Positions 52,874-62,364 are shown, counted from the first letter of the stretch. The stretch is 64,000 nucleotides of DNA from Woeseia sp. (GCA_021773015.1 JAJFKW010000001.1:2277305-2341304); one strand, 5' to 3'. Program-made: numbers and translations. The notes: generated by a model from the letters alone, not told the origin.

Positions 52874-53896
52874 TCAATCGATCTGCTCCGCTGCAATCGC
52901 CTTATCCAGAATATTTCGATAACGCATTGCGCCCGCGTCAAGGCCGAGGTTCAAATTAGAAGTCGTCTTATGCTTCATGCCGATGTGAACCGCCTCGAGA
53001 ATTTCACGATCCTCATTGAATGCCATAATTGCGCCGTCATTGAGTTGCTTGGCAATCGCTTTGTCGCCCGGATTCGTATTGTAGTGTTGAATCCAGTAAT
53101 ACGTCGTCCGGTCCTCGTCGATTGGCGTCATAAAATTGTATGACACCATCACATACGCCTTGCCGTCCAGTTGCACGGTATCGCCACCGGTGCCCGCGGG
53201 CGTAAATATCGATCGATTAATACAGATACTGGGAGTGTGAACCTCGTAGTGCTGTAAACGATCGCAATTGCCTTCGAACTGAACCAGCGGCGCGTAGTAC
53301 GGCGGCAGTGGCTGATCCGAAATCCAGCGAGAGACCACAACGCCATCGTCGAATGCCTCAATCTGTAACGGCGTGTCGTCCGTGCCTGGCGCTGCGAAGG
53401 AACTTTGATGTACCCAGGCCACATGTGACGGATCCAACAAATTATCGGTTACCCAAAGATAGTTGCAATCAATTTCGAGCGTACCGCCCTCCGTCAGGCC
53501 CCATGACGGATTGTCGTAGTCATTGATTTCGTATATTTTTGATTCATCGGCTTTAACAGCATCGCCCATCCACACCCAGACAAACCCCCACCGCTCTGCC
53601 GCCGGATACACGCGAACCTTTGCCGTCGGCGGAATGCGCTGTTGCGTTGGTGCCACCACACAATTTCCCGAGCAGTCGAATTGCAGGCCATGGTAGCCAC
53701 ACTCAACAATATCACCCAACAGCCGCCCTTTGGATAAAGGTAGTTTGCGATGTGGGCAAGCATCCTCTAGTACCGTGACGCTGCCGTTGCTTTGTCGATA
53801 TATCACAACATTCTCGTTCAACATCTTACGAGCAACCAGGCTTTGACCAATATCACGACTCCAGGCCGCGATGTACCAACAATTTTTTAGAAACAA
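52874..53896 (-). CDS. Rieske non-heme iron oxygenase (4 of 4), VanA-like
   Basis: This 340-aa enzyme has Rieske ligands CPH (47-49) and CGYH (66-69) and the iron site DNLLDPSHVAWVH (151-163) with Asn152, Asp155, His158 and His163. It is of the short VanA/dicamba-demethylase type, as is the 36550-37542 enzyme, with similar segments CWYIAAWSRDIG and VIYRQSNG. O- or N-demethylation is a reasonable role. A reductase partner is missing. It heads the minus-strand group with the AhpD-like and NicX-like genes and is divergent to the Ldh2-type gene. Confidence 0.9.
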   Translation of the reverse strand: MFLKNCWYIAAWSRDIGQSLVARKMLNENVVIYRQSNGSVTVLEDACPHRKLPLSKGRLLGDIVECGYHGLQFDCSGNCVVAPTQQRIPPTAKVRVYPAAERWGFVWVWMGDAVKADESKIYEINDYDNPSWGLTEGGTLEIDCNYLWVTDNLLDPSHVAWVHQSSFAAPGTDDTPLQIEAFDDGVVVSRWISDQPLPPYYAPLVQFEGNCDRLQHYEVHTPSICINRSIFTPAGTGGDTVQLDGKAYVMVSYNFMTPIDEDRTTYYWIQHYNTNPGDKAIAKQLNDGAIMAFNEDREILEAVHIGMKHKTTSNLNLGLDAGAMRYRNILDKAIAAEQID

Positions 53897-53967
53897 TTGA
53901 ACAGTCCTATAGGTGTATGGATTACTACAGCTTAAGTTTACAGCTTGTAAGAAATTTCCAGTGATTG

Positions 53968-53977
53968 GTATATATAC
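53968..53977. promoter_or_regulatory. GTATATATAC palindrome in divergent promoter
   Basis: A 10-bp palindrome of the same GT..AC style lies in the 167-bp gap between the Rieske gene (start 53896) and the Ldh2-type gene (start 54064). It has one extra TA step relative to the GT-N-TA-N-AC consensus, so it is a weaker match. Confidence 0.4.
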
Positions 53978-54063
53978 TTAGTGCAGCAAAATTAGTGCAA
54001 CCGAATTGATGTCCTTCGCGAATCTGTTATGAGATCTAATCAACATGCTAAATCGAGCGCTAC

Positions 54064-55074
54064 GTGAACCCTCCAACTAATATGTCACCCACTGTTGAAC
54101 TATCGCTGGCCGAATTGACCGACCTCGTTGCTGCCGCGCTTACGGCTTTGGGGCTGTCAGAAAATGAACGACACATAGTGACGAAAGTTCTACTCTGGGC
54201 GGAGCTCCGTGGCAATAGCCAGGGACTCGGAAAAATTCCTGCGCGTGCCGTTTCGCCCAACCCCAATGCCAGTGAAATTTCCGTTAGCCGCCGCACCGCC
54301 GTCGTCACGCAGATTGACGGGAATTTGAATCTTGGCATGGTGGTTATGGAGCGCGCAGTTGACGAGGCGATTCGTTCGGCAAATAACGCCAGCATCGGCA
54401 TTGTCGGTACGCGCGGAACGACGACATCGACCGGTGCAATTGGGTACTTTACGGAACGCGCGGCAAAGCTTGGATTGATTTGCATCATTTTTGGCGGCAC
54501 ACCGAAAGCGGTGGCACCTTTCGGCAGCGTCGATTCAGTTTTCGGCACGAACCCGTTGAGTTTCGCGATTCCGACAGCTAACGATCCGTTGCTTGTCGAC
54601 ATGGGTACATCCGCGGCTACCTGGTTCGGTTTGTTGCAATCTGATCGGCTCAATGAAGCAATTTCTTCTGACCTCGCCTTCGATTCGACTGGCGCGGCAA
54701 CAACGGACCCGGGGGAAGCAATGCGCGGCGCTATCCGTGCTTTTGGCGGTGCGAAGGGGTCAGCGTTGGCGTTGCTCATCGAAGTGTTAACCGGCCCATT
54801 GGCGGGCGGCGCCATCGCTGGCGACGAGACTCATCAAAGCGGCAATGTGGTTATCGCATTGGATCCAGATTTGTTCGGATTTGGTGCTGATTTTTCGGTG
54901 CGCACATCGTTGCTCGTCGAGCAGATTCGCCATTCGCGCCCAGCACCAGGTGGCAGTCAACCGCAGATTCCTGGCGACCGCAGTCGCGCCGCCTTCGAGG
55001 AGACGATGCGTACTGGGCGCGTGAAGTTGGACAAAAGCCTTGTTGAGGCGATTCATGCTATAGCCGACGAATAA
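54064..55074 (+). CDS. Ldh2-family malate/lactate or imine dehydrogenase
   Basis: The 336-aa protein (GTG at 54064; an ATG six codons later is an alternative) belongs to the Ldh_2 family. This is a non-Rossmann NAD(P) enzyme group with malate, ureidoglycolate and delta1-piperideine-2-carboxylate reductases. Diagnostic parts are LRGNSQGLGKIPARAV, GIVGTRGTTTSTGAIGYFTERAA, FGTNPLSFAIP and GGAKGSALALLIEVLTGPL. One member group reduces N-methyl-imino acids, which would fit the nearby sarcosine genes. It begins the plus-strand run to soxG. Confidence 0.88.
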   Translation: MNPPTNMSPTVELSLAELTDLVAAALTALGLSENERHIVTKVLLWAELRGNSQGLGKIPARAVSPNPNASEISVSRRTAVVTQIDGNLNLGMVVMERAVDEAIRSANNASIGIVGTRGTTTSTGAIGYFTERAAKLGLICIIFGGTPKAVAPFGSVDSVFGTNPLSFAIPTANDPLLVDMGTSAATWFGLLQSDRLNEAISSDLAFDSTGAATTDPGEAMRGAIRAFGGAKGSALALLIEVLTGPLAGGAIAGDETHQSGNVVIALDPDLFGFGADFSVRTSLLVEQIRHSRPAPGGSQPQIPGDRSRAAFEETMRTGRVKLDKSLVEAIHAIADE

Positions 55075-55096
55075 GCCACGAAACGGATCCCGCTAA

Positions 55097-55110
55097 CCTG
55101 TATAAACAGG
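55097..55110. promoter_or_regulatory. CCTGTATAAACAGG operator candidate
   Basis: A 14-bp inverted repeat with arms CCTGT/ACAGG around ATAA fits GT-N-TA-N-AC exactly (GTATAAAC). It lies 66 bp ahead of the MFS gene that leads the creatininase-soxBDAG run, suggesting GntR control. Confidence 0.6.
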
Positions 55111-55175
55111 TACACTACACTGAAATCGCGCGACGCGCTGCAAACATAAAAAGCTAACGCCGGGGGAGTTAATTT

Positions 55176-56519
55176 ATGAATCAAGAGGCTAGCAGGGGCA
55201 TCTCGTCTGCTGACGAATCGGCCTATCCGTCGCCGGCCCGAGCGTGGGGATTGGTCCTCTTGTTGACGATTGCATATGCGATCTCTTTTGTAGACCGGCA
55301 GATCATCAGCCTTCTCGTGGAACCTATTAAAGCGGATCTCGAGTTGTCTGACTTTCAAATGAGCTTGCTGCTAGGCCTGGCGTTTGGCCTGTTTTACACC
55401 CTCATGGGTATTCCACTTGGTCGCGCCGCCGATAAATACAATCGCCGCAATCTTATTGTTGCCGGAATGTCGTTGTGGTGTCTGATGACCGCAGCAAGCG
55501 GGCTTGCCAGAAACTACGCCCAGCTGTTTCTTGCAAGGCTGGGTATTGGCGTTGGCGAAGCGGCGCTCAGCCCTGCCGCACTGTCCATGATTTCAGATAG
55601 CTTTCCGGAGGAAAAACGCACTGGGCCAATCGGCTTTTACAATTCGGCAATCTATGTGGGCTCCGGCCTCGCGATGATACTCGGCGGCGCCATCATTCAT
55701 ATGGCGAACAACTCACCGCCTATGAACGTGCCTTTTTTCGGCGAGTTAGCTCCCTGGCAAACGACATTTTTCATCGTTGGGCTCCCCGGTCTCGCTATCG
55801 CAGTCGTTATCGCGTTCACTCGGGAACCGACGCGCAAGGATATTTTGAAGAGCGCGGATGGCGGTGCAGCGGTGCTGTCATTCAAGGATGTTCTCAGCTA
55901 CCTGTGGAAGCGTAAATACATTTACGCACCGATATTCATCGGCATGGCGGTTGTTGCCATTGTGAACTTCATGTTTCTTGCCTGGACACCGACACTGTTT
56001 ACACGCGTGCATGGTTGGGAAATTGCCAGTATCGGCTATGCGTTCGGGATTATTTCATTAATTTTTGGTCCATTGGGTATCTTCTTGGGCGGGCGACTGG
56101 GCGATTACTTCGCCGCGAAGGAAGACAATGGCGGACACGCGAAAGCCGCTTTTATCGGCTCTTTGTTCATGGTCCCTGGGATGATCGCAACACCCGTCAT
56201 TCCGGACCCTAAATTGGCGCTTGTCGGCCTGGCGCTAATCCCGTTCGGCATGGCATTTATCACGGTAAACATGGTTTCCGGACTTTTGCGAATTACACCA
56301 AATCAATTACGCGGCCAAACCTATGCAATGTTTTTGCTAGTCATCTCCTTGTCTGGAACGACTTTGGGCCCGACGCTGGTTGGTACTTTAACCGACTTCG
56401 TGTTCAAGAACGAAATGATGGTTGGATACTCGATGTTGACGGTATCTCTTGCAACCGCGTTCGTTAGCAATTTTGCATTCTTCAAGAGTATCCGTGCGTT
56501 CCGTCGTACAGATTCGTGA
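55176..56519 (+). CDS. MFS transporter
   Basis: The 447-aa protein starts behind a GGGGGAG site. It has about 12 membrane helices with SFVDRQIISLLVEPIKADL at the start of the domain and MGIPLGRAADKYNRRNLI, the MFS loop 2-3 signature. It resembles the Spinster/hexuronate-type branch that moves organic acids or lipids. It probably brings in the substrate for the downstream creatininase and sarcosine oxidase genes. Its stop overlaps the next gene's GTG as GTGA. Confidence 0.9.
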   Translation: MNQEASRGISSADESAYPSPARAWGLVLLLTIAYAISFVDRQIISLLVEPIKADLELSDFQMSLLLGLAFGLFYTLMGIPLGRAADKYNRRNLIVAGMSLWCLMTAASGLARNYAQLFLARLGIGVGEAALSPAALSMISDSFPEEKRTGPIGFYNSAIYVGSGLAMILGGAIIHMANNSPPMNVPFFGELAPWQTTFFIVGLPGLAIAVVIAFTREPTRKDILKSADGGAAVLSFKDVLSYLWKRKYIYAPIFIGMAVVAIVNFMFLAWTPTLFTRVHGWEIASIGYAFGIISLIFGPLGIFLGGRLGDYFAAKEDNGGHAKAAFIGSLFMVPGMIATPVIPDPKLALVGLALIPFGMAFITVNMVSGLLRITPNQLRGQTYAMFLLVISLSGTTLGPTLVGTLTDFVFKNEMMVGYSMLTVSLATAFVSNFAFFKSIRAFRRTDS

Positions 56520-57283
56520 ATTTACTGACACTGACAAGTTCTGAAATCGCGTGCGCGCTCGCAGAGCGACCGGGCATCATCATCCCAATCGGCTCCATTG
56601 AACAGCATGGACCGATGGGTCTGGTGGGTTGCGATGCACTATGCGCCGAGACCATAGCCCGTGAGGCTGGTTCGCGCGGCAGTATTCTAATTGCGCCGGT
56701 GATCGCTTATACGTCTGCGCAGTTCAACATGAAGTTTCCGGGCACTATTTCGATTCGCAGCCGCACGCTAATGTCTTTGATCGAAGATATCGTCGACAGC
56801 CTTCACCAACAGGGCGTGCGAGGCGTCTATTTCCTCAACGCGCACGGCGCCAACATCGCGCCAATCCGCGCGGCTATGCACGATATTTATGGCCGCCTCG
56901 GCGATGCAGCACCGCGCATTCGCTGCAAGAGCTGGTGGGATTTCGATACCGTCAATGTCATCCGTACGCGCGAATTCGGCGAATGGGAGGGCATGCATGC
57001 AACGCCCAGCGAAATATCAATCACTCAAGAGTACTGCCGCATTCCTGATGTCGATGCGCCGAAGCAGCCGACCCACGCATTAGACGCGTCATACATTCGC
57101 GATCACGCCGGCGATTTCCATCCGCCAGCCGAGCAGCACAGGGCGGAGTTTCCTGACGGTCGTGTGGGCGCACATTCTGCGTTGGCGTCGCCGGCCATTG
57201 GCGCGGCAATTGTGGACACCGCCGCCACCGCCCTGGTCGACGATTTCGCGGCGTTCATGAGCAAGCTAGCCGCCGCCGACTAG
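56516..57283 (+). CDS. Creatininase-family amidohydrolase (2 of 2)
   Basis: The GTG start is coupled to the MFS stop (GTGA). The 255-aa protein has IPIGSIEQHGPMGLVGCDAL (about 21-40) with Glu, His and Asp ligands. FPGTISIRSRTLM, FLNAHGANIAPIRAAM and EWEGMHATPSEISI (the final Glu) follow. It is related to the 42728-43486 protein but not closely. Creatinine to creatine hydrolysis fits the family, and the neighbouring sarcosine oxidase is the last step of that route. However, no creatinase is visible, so another small amide may be the substrate. Confidence 0.88.
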   Translation: MNLLTLTSSEIACALAERPGIIIPIGSIEQHGPMGLVGCDALCAETIAREAGSRGSILIAPVIAYTSAQFNMKFPGTISIRSRTLMSLIEDIVDSLHQQGVRGVYFLNAHGANIAPIRAAMHDIYGRLGDAAPRIRCKSWWDFDTVNVIRTREFGEWEGMHATPSEISITQEYCRIPDVDAPKQPTHALDASYIRDHAGDFHPPAEQHRAEFPDGRVGAHSALASPAIGAAIVDTAATALVDDFAAFMSKLAAAD

Positions 57284-57315
57284 CTATCCATGAACCTTCG
57301 ATCGGCGCACAAGCC

Positions 57316-58551
57316 ATGAAATACTCGGCGCTCACGTTGGCGCTTCAAGGTTTGCGTAACCATCGCGATTGGCGTCCCGCATGGCGCAATGCGACGCCAA
57401 AAAAATCCTACGACGCGATCATCATCGGTGGCGGCGGACACGGCCTTGGCGCGGCATTTTACCTCGCGAAAAAACACGGCATTCGGAACGTCGCAGTACT
57501 AGAGAAGGGCTGGTTAGGCGGCGGCAACACCGCACGCAATACAATGACAATACGGGATAATTTTCTATATCCGGATAACGCACGGTTCCACCATGCGGCG
57601 GTCAAAGCATGGCATTCGCTCAGCACCGAATTGAATTTCAATATCATGTTGTCCAAGCGCGGCATGACCACCGTTCTGATGAGCGAACGCGATCTGTCCG
57701 ATGCGCAGCGAATGGTCAACACGACGGCATTGTTCGGCGCGAAGCATCGCATCATAGACCTCGCCGAACTGCAGAGACGCCTGCCGATGGCCGTGAGCCC
57801 CGAGCGCCTACCTATCGTGGGTGGCATACATCATCCTGATGTGGTCATCGCCAGGCACGATGCAATTGCCTGGGGTTACGCAAGAGCAGCCAGCAAATTT
57901 GGCGTCGATATCGTCGAAAATTGTGAAGTCGTCGATATTCACTGCGATGCACAAGGCGTTTGCGGAGTCGAAACCACGCAGGGTCGCATTGCGACGCGTA
58001 AGTTAGGCATGGCGGTTGCGGGTCACGGCAAGCAGGTTGCTGCAATGGCTGAAATCGTGCTGCCGATAGAGACCGTGCCGCTGCAAGCACTGGTCTCGTC
58101 GCCGGTTAAACCTGTCATCGACGATGTCGTCGTGCTGCGCGGGTTCAACACCTACTTCATGCAATCGGATAAAGGCGAACTGGTCATGGGCGCAGGCACG
58201 GACCCTTATCCCAGTTATGCGCAGCGCGGCAGTCCGCAGATTCCGGAAGCGATCATTGCCGCAATACTGCAGGTGTTCCCGATGTTCGAACGCATGAAAT
58301 TTATGCGTCAGTGGGCGGGTGTATTGGATATCACTTACGACAACACGCCCATCATTTCAAAAACGCCGGTCGCTGGCTTTTATGTCGATGTTGCGGGATC
58401 CGGCGGCTTTAAGACCACACCATTGGCGGCAATGATGCATGCGGACTTGATCGCAAACGATCGCCCAGACCCGATGATCGATGCTTACAGCCTGGATCGT
58501 TTCGCGAACGGTCGTTTGATTCTTGAACGCGCCAGTTATGGCAATCGATAG
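57316..58551 (+). CDS. soxB: Sarcosine oxidase beta subunit
   Basis: This 411-aa flavoprotein has an FAD-binding start IIIGGGGHGLGAAFYLAKKHG (about 36-55) and WLGGGNTARNTMTIR. ARHDAIAWGYAR carries His181, matching the His that holds FMN covalently in this family. VAGSGGFKTTPLA is near the end. It oxidises the N-methyl group of sarcosine within the tetrameric SoxBDAG enzyme, giving glycine, H2O2 and a methylene group for tetrahydrofolate. It is 32 nt after the creatininase-like gene and 12 nt before soxD. Confidence 0.95.
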   Translation: MKYSALTLALQGLRNHRDWRPAWRNATPKKSYDAIIIGGGGHGLGAAFYLAKKHGIRNVAVLEKGWLGGGNTARNTMTIRDNFLYPDNARFHHAAVKAWHSLSTELNFNIMLSKRGMTTVLMSERDLSDAQRMVNTTALFGAKHRIIDLAELQRRLPMAVSPERLPIVGGIHHPDVVIARHDAIAWGYARAASKFGVDIVENCEVVDIHCDAQGVCGVETTQGRIATRKLGMAVAGHGKQVAAMAEIVLPIETVPLQALVSSPVKPVIDDVVVLRGFNTYFMQSDKGELVMGAGTDPYPSYAQRGSPQIPEAIIAAILQVFPMFERMKFMRQWAGVLDITYDNTPIISKTPVAGFYVDVAGSGGFKTTPLAAMMHADLIANDRPDPMIDAYSLDRFANGRLILERASYGNR

Positions 58552-58563
58552 CAGAGAATTCAG

Positions 58564-58830
58564 ATGATTTATATAGATTGTCCACACTGCGGCGAGCGAA
58601 ATGAAGACGAATTCGTCTACGGCGGGGATGTTGCGCACCGTCGCCCCGAAGATCCGGCGGCCCTGAGTGACGCTCAATGGTGCAACTACATCTACACCGT
58701 ACCGAACACCAAAGGTTGGGCTGAAGAACATTGGTGGCACATGCGCGGCTGTCAACGCTGGATAACAGTGCATCGCAACTCGGTGAACAATGAACTGCAG
58801 AGCGTCCTACGGGAAAAAGGCAATGACTGA
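58564..58830 (+). CDS. soxD: Sarcosine oxidase delta subunit
   Basis: The 88-aa protein has the zinc-finger pattern of SoxD: DCPHCGERNEDEF at the start, HRRPEDPAAL, then EHWWHMRGCQRWITVHRN with the third Cys and His. It is a small structural subunit of heterotetrameric sarcosine oxidase. It is placed exactly between soxB and soxA, and its end overlaps soxA by 8 nt, as in known sox operons. Confidence 0.95.
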   Translation: MIYIDCPHCGERNEDEFVYGGDVAHRRPEDPAALSDAQWCNYIYTVPNTKGWAEEHWWHMRGCQRWITVHRNSVNNELQSVLREKGND

Positions 58831-61789
58831 AAGCCTGTTTCGTATAGCGTCGGCAGGGAGAGTTGATCGCACAAAAAAACTAACGTTTACCTTCAACGGC
58901 CGAACATATTCAGGTTATGCCGGCGATACCCTCGCCTCAGCATTGCTTGCAAATGGCGTCTCCATCGTTGGTCGGAGTTTCAAATACCATCGGCCGCGCG
59001 GCATCATGAGTGCGGGACCGGAGGAAACCAACGCTATCGTCCAACTATTGGGAGATTTCGATGAACCCAATGTCGTCGCAACCATGCTGCCCCTCTTTGA
59101 GGGGCTCGAAGCACGCAGCGTAAATGCGCGACCGACCGTCGAATTCGATTTGGGTGCGATCAAGAATCTGTTTCATCGATTTATTCCCGCGGGCTTCTAC
59201 TACAAGACATTCATGTGGCCCGCGGACCGTTGGGATTGGTATGGCAGCGCTATCCGACGAGTGGCCGGCTGGGGAACCGCACCAGCAACGCCGGCTGGCG
59301 GCCGTTACGAGCATCGCTACCACCATTGCGATGTCCTAATTGTTGGTGCCGGGCCAGCAGGACTGGCCGCTGCACTCGCTGCCGGTCGGACCGGTGCCCG
59401 GGTACTGCTCGTTGACAACCAGGTTGAGCCCGGCGGCTCACTGCTGGGAACTAACCTCGTTATCGACGGCACGGCGGCATTGCAGTGGATCGCCGGTATC
59501 ACTGCCGAGCTAGATGCCATGCCCGACGTCGTTCGTCTGTCCGAAGCAAGCGCGACTGGATATTACGATCAGAATTTTCTCACTGTTGTGGAAAATCGTC
59601 CCGATAAGCATTGGGTTAGGGAGCGCCTCTGGAAAATCAGAGCGAAACAAGTCGTCCTGGCTACGGGTGCAATCGAACGACCCATTGCTTTTGCAGACAA
59701 CGACCGGCCAGGCGTCATGCTTGCTGCCGCCGCCAGCAATTATTGTGTGCGCTACGGCGTTATGCCGGGACATACGGCGGTGATTTTTACAAATAACAAT
59801 GGCAGTTACCAACACGCGATCGATCTTGTGCGTAGCGGCGTTGCGGTCGCTACTATAATTGATTTGCGAGCGCAGGCAGACCCCGAACTGAGTGCGGCAG
59901 CGCACGCCGAGGGCATTGAAATACTGCATAGCAGTCACATCAGCAAGGTATACGGCAGCCGCAAATTACGTGCTGTTGAAGTTGTAGCAAAAACCGGCGT
60001 TGCTGCAGCCCGCCGAATTCGATGTGACTTACTTGCTGTGTCCGGTGGTTGGAATCCAACCATTCACTTGTTTTCACAATCAGGCGGAAAACCAATATAC
60101 GACACAGATATTGCGAGTTTCGTTCCTGGAGCAACCGTACAGAATCAGTTATCTGTGGGTGCCTGCAAAGGTAGCTTTCAGCTATCGCGATGCATTGGCG
60201 ATGGCCTCGTTGCCGGTGCTCGCTCAGCGGCCGCATGCGGTTTTGATAGCGATGACATCGCGGCACCTGCCTGCACGGCCGAAGCAAGCCTCGACATCAT
60301 TCCCGCGTGGGAAGTACCGTTACCGAAACCAAGTGGACTAGCGTTTCTCGATTTCAACAACGACGTTACCACCAAAGATATTCGGCTTGCCGTGCGTGAA
60401 GGCTATCGCTCAGTTGAACTCGTCAAGCGCTATACCACCGCCGGCATGGGTATTGATCAGGGCAAATCGGGCAACGTCAACATTATAGGCTTGCTCGCCG
60501 AGATTACCGACACGAAACCTGGCACGGTTGGGACAACGACCTATCGGCCAGCTTATAGCCCAATCAGTTTCGGTGCGATGGCTGGCGCTGACAATGGTCA
60601 TTCGATTATCCCATGGCGTCGCACACCGATTACCGATTGGTTTGTCGACAATGGCGGTCGTCTAGACGAAACGGGCGCGCTGTTTCGGCGTCCACTGTAT
60701 ATCGCCCACGCAGGCGAATCGGCTAGCGACGCAATCAATCGAGAGGCTTTGGCGGTACGAAATGGCGTTGGAATATACGACGGTACGCCGCTCGGAAAAA
60801 TCTCCGTAAAGGGTCCAGATGCTGTCACTTTCCTCAATCGCGTTTATACCAACGCCTGGGACAAACTACCCGTGGGTCGCTGCAAGTTTGGCTACATGCT
60901 TCACGATGACGGTCGCTTGCTGGATGATGGCGTTACATTTCGCTTAACCGATGACCACTATCTGATGTCAACCGGATCGGGCGTGGCCGCGGTGGTCCTG
61001 AAGCATCTAGAAAAACTGCTACATTGCGATTGGCCTGATTTGGATGTCTACCTAACACCGGTTTCGGATCAATGGGCAGTTATCTGCGTGTGCGGACCAC
61101 TGGCTCGCGACGTAGTGCGAGCTGCCGGAATTGACATTAACGTCGATCCAGAGTCGTTCAGGTTTCTCGACACACGTTATTGCAAAGTTGCTGGCATAGA
61201 CGCGCGTGTATCGCGCGTAACCTACACAGGCGAGCTCAGTTTTGAAGTTGTGGTGGCGACGCGCCACGGTCGAAATTGCTGGCAAGCATTGCTAGCCGCA
61301 GGCGAAGCGTTTGACATCACACCGGTCGGCTCCGACACCAGCATGTTGTTACGCACCGAAAAAGCATTTATCGCCGCAGGCCTGGAAGGCGACGGGCATG
61401 CGAATATTTACGACGTCGGCATGGGCTGGGTAGTATCGAAGAACAAAGGCGACTTCATAGGCAAGCGTTCTACAGAACGTGATCTCAGCGTCGGTGGCCC
61501 GCGCCCCGAGGTCGTTGGCTTGTTGCCCGACGACACAGAATTTGTGCCACCAAAAGGCTCACCCATCATAAACACCAATACCGACGACGATGCGCAAAAA
61601 ATGATTGGAATGGTAACGATTGGATTTCACAGTCCGAACCTGCAACGTTCGATCGCACTTGCACAAATACGCGACGGCAGATCACGTATCGGCGAGACCA
61701 TTTCGGTGTTTACCAAACAACAGATCAAAACGGCGAAAATTTGCGAGCCGGTATTTTTCGATCCCGATGGCGAGAGAATGAGAAACTGA
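58823..61789 (+). CDS. soxA: Sarcosine oxidase alpha subunit
   Basis: The start ATG at 58823 overlaps soxD by 8 nt and is favoured over an in-frame start 33 nt upstream; the protein is 988 aa. It has the N-terminal 2Fe-2S-like fold (FTFNGRTYSGYAGDTLASALL, about 17-37) and GRSFKYHRPRGI. A Rossmann NAD motif IVGAGPAGLAAALAA (about 172-186) follows, then a C-terminal tetrahydrofolate-binding GCV-T domain (about 628 onward, AVRNGVGIYDGTPLGKISVKG). It passes the C1 unit from sarcosine to folate. Domain order and length match known SoxA. Confidence 0.95.
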   Translation: MTESLFRIASAGRVDRTKKLTFTFNGRTYSGYAGDTLASALLANGVSIVGRSFKYHRPRGIMSAGPEETNAIVQLLGDFDEPNVVATMLPLFEGLEARSVNARPTVEFDLGAIKNLFHRFIPAGFYYKTFMWPADRWDWYGSAIRRVAGWGTAPATPAGGRYEHRYHHCDVLIVGAGPAGLAAALAAGRTGARVLLVDNQVEPGGSLLGTNLVIDGTAALQWIAGITAELDAMPDVVRLSEASATGYYDQNFLTVVENRPDKHWVRERLWKIRAKQVVLATGAIERPIAFADNDRPGVMLAAAASNYCVRYGVMPGHTAVIFTNNNGSYQHAIDLVRSGVAVATIIDLRAQADPELSAAAHAEGIEILHSSHISKVYGSRKLRAVEVVAKTGVAAARRIRCDLLAVSGGWNPTIHLFSQSGGKPIYDTDIASFVPGATVQNQLSVGACKGSFQLSRCIGDGLVAGARSAAACGFDSDDIAAPACTAEASLDIIPAWEVPLPKPSGLAFLDFNNDVTTKDIRLAVREGYRSVELVKRYTTAGMGIDQGKSGNVNIIGLLAEITDTKPGTVGTTTYRPAYSPISFGAMAGADNGHSIIPWRRTPITDWFVDNGGRLDETGALFRRPLYIAHAGESASDAINREALAVRNGVGIYDGTPLGKISVKGPDAVTFLNRVYTNAWDKLPVGRCKFGYMLHDDGRLLDDGVTFRLTDDHYLMSTGSGVAAVVLKHLEKLLHCDWPDLDVYLTPVSDQWAVICVCGPLARDVVRAAGIDINVDPESFRFLDTRYCKVAGIDARVSRVTYTGELSFEVVVATRHGRNCWQALLAAGEAFDITPVGSDTSMLLRTEKAFIAAGLEGDGHANIYDVGMGWVVSKNKGDFIGKRSTERDLSVGGPRPEVVGLLPDDTEFVPPKGSPIINTNTDDDAQKMIGMVTIGFHSPNLQRSIALAQIRDGRSRIGETISVFTKQQIKTAKICEPVFFDPDGERMRN

Positions 61790-61790
61790 A

Positions 61791-62306
61791 ATGGCGGGAT
61801 ACGACGCAACCGTTAAAATTCTGCCACACAGTGGATTTCTTGATCTGCGTGGCAATGCAGTCGTACGGCAAATTTGTAGTGATGTATTGGGACTCTCACT
61901 TCCGGCGGCAGCGAACCAGCTAAAAACGGCTACGGATGGGCGAATCGTATATTGTATTAGCAACGATCATTGGATCCTGCAAATCGTCGATGGACGGCAG
62001 AACGATGTGCTGCGGACGTTGGAACAAGCGGCTGTTGGGCTTTCGCACTCATTCGTTGATGTGTCGGATATGTACATCCAAATTCGCCTATCGGGTCCGG
62101 AAAGTCAGGAGGTTCTTTCTCAAGCCGTCAGTATCGATATCCACCCACGAGTATTTCCGCCCGGAGCGACCGCGAGAGCTGGTTTTGCCGAAACAACTGC
62201 GCAACTACATTGCGTTGACGACGCGCCCACGTTCATCGTTACCGTCTACAGCTCGTATCGACAGTACGCAATAGACTTGCTGAACACCGCAATCGGAGCC
62301 GCATAG
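61791..62306 (+). CDS. soxG: Sarcosine oxidase gamma subunit
   Basis: This 171-aa protein begins one base after the soxA stop. It shows the weakly conserved SoxG pattern: a central DHWILQIVDGRQNDVL, HSFVDVSDMYIQIRLSGP (about 85-105) and TTAQLHCVDDAPTFIVTVYSSY near the end. SoxG resembles the GCV-T fold and completes the heterotetramer. Position and size make the call firm although the sequence is divergent. Confidence 0.93.
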   Translation: MAGYDATVKILPHSGFLDLRGNAVVRQICSDVLGLSLPAAANQLKTATDGRIVYCISNDHWILQIVDGRQNDVLRTLEQAAVGLSHSFVDVSDMYIQIRLSGPESQEVLSQAVSIDIHPRVFPPGATARAGFAETTAQLHCVDDAPTFIVTVYSSYRQYAIDLLNTAIGAA

Positions 62307-62311
62307 TTTCG

Positions 62312-62364
62312 CAGTCGCAGTTGGTCGATATTGCACACCAAATCAGTACGATTTGTTGCGACTG
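62312..62364 (+). terminator. Nested stem-loop downstream of soxG
   Basis: CAGTCGCA (62312-62319) pairs with TGCGACTG (62357-62364), and inside it CAAATC (62339-62344) pairs with GATTTG (62350-62355) with a 5-nt loop. No T-run follows, so it is a possible factor-dependent or processing terminator of the sox run. Confidence 0.35.

Noticed and set aside
54060-54815. A 251-aa open frame on the minus strand opposite the Ldh2-type gene
   Set aside because: It is a pure antisense shadow of a clear family gene, with Pro/Ser/Ala-rich composition and no recognisable motif.
57316-62306. Alternative reading of the sox genes as a glycine cleavage or dimethylglycine dehydrogenase system
   Set aside because: The beta-delta-alpha-gamma order, the small zinc SoxD and the full-length SoxA domain layout match heterotetrameric sarcosine oxidase specifically.
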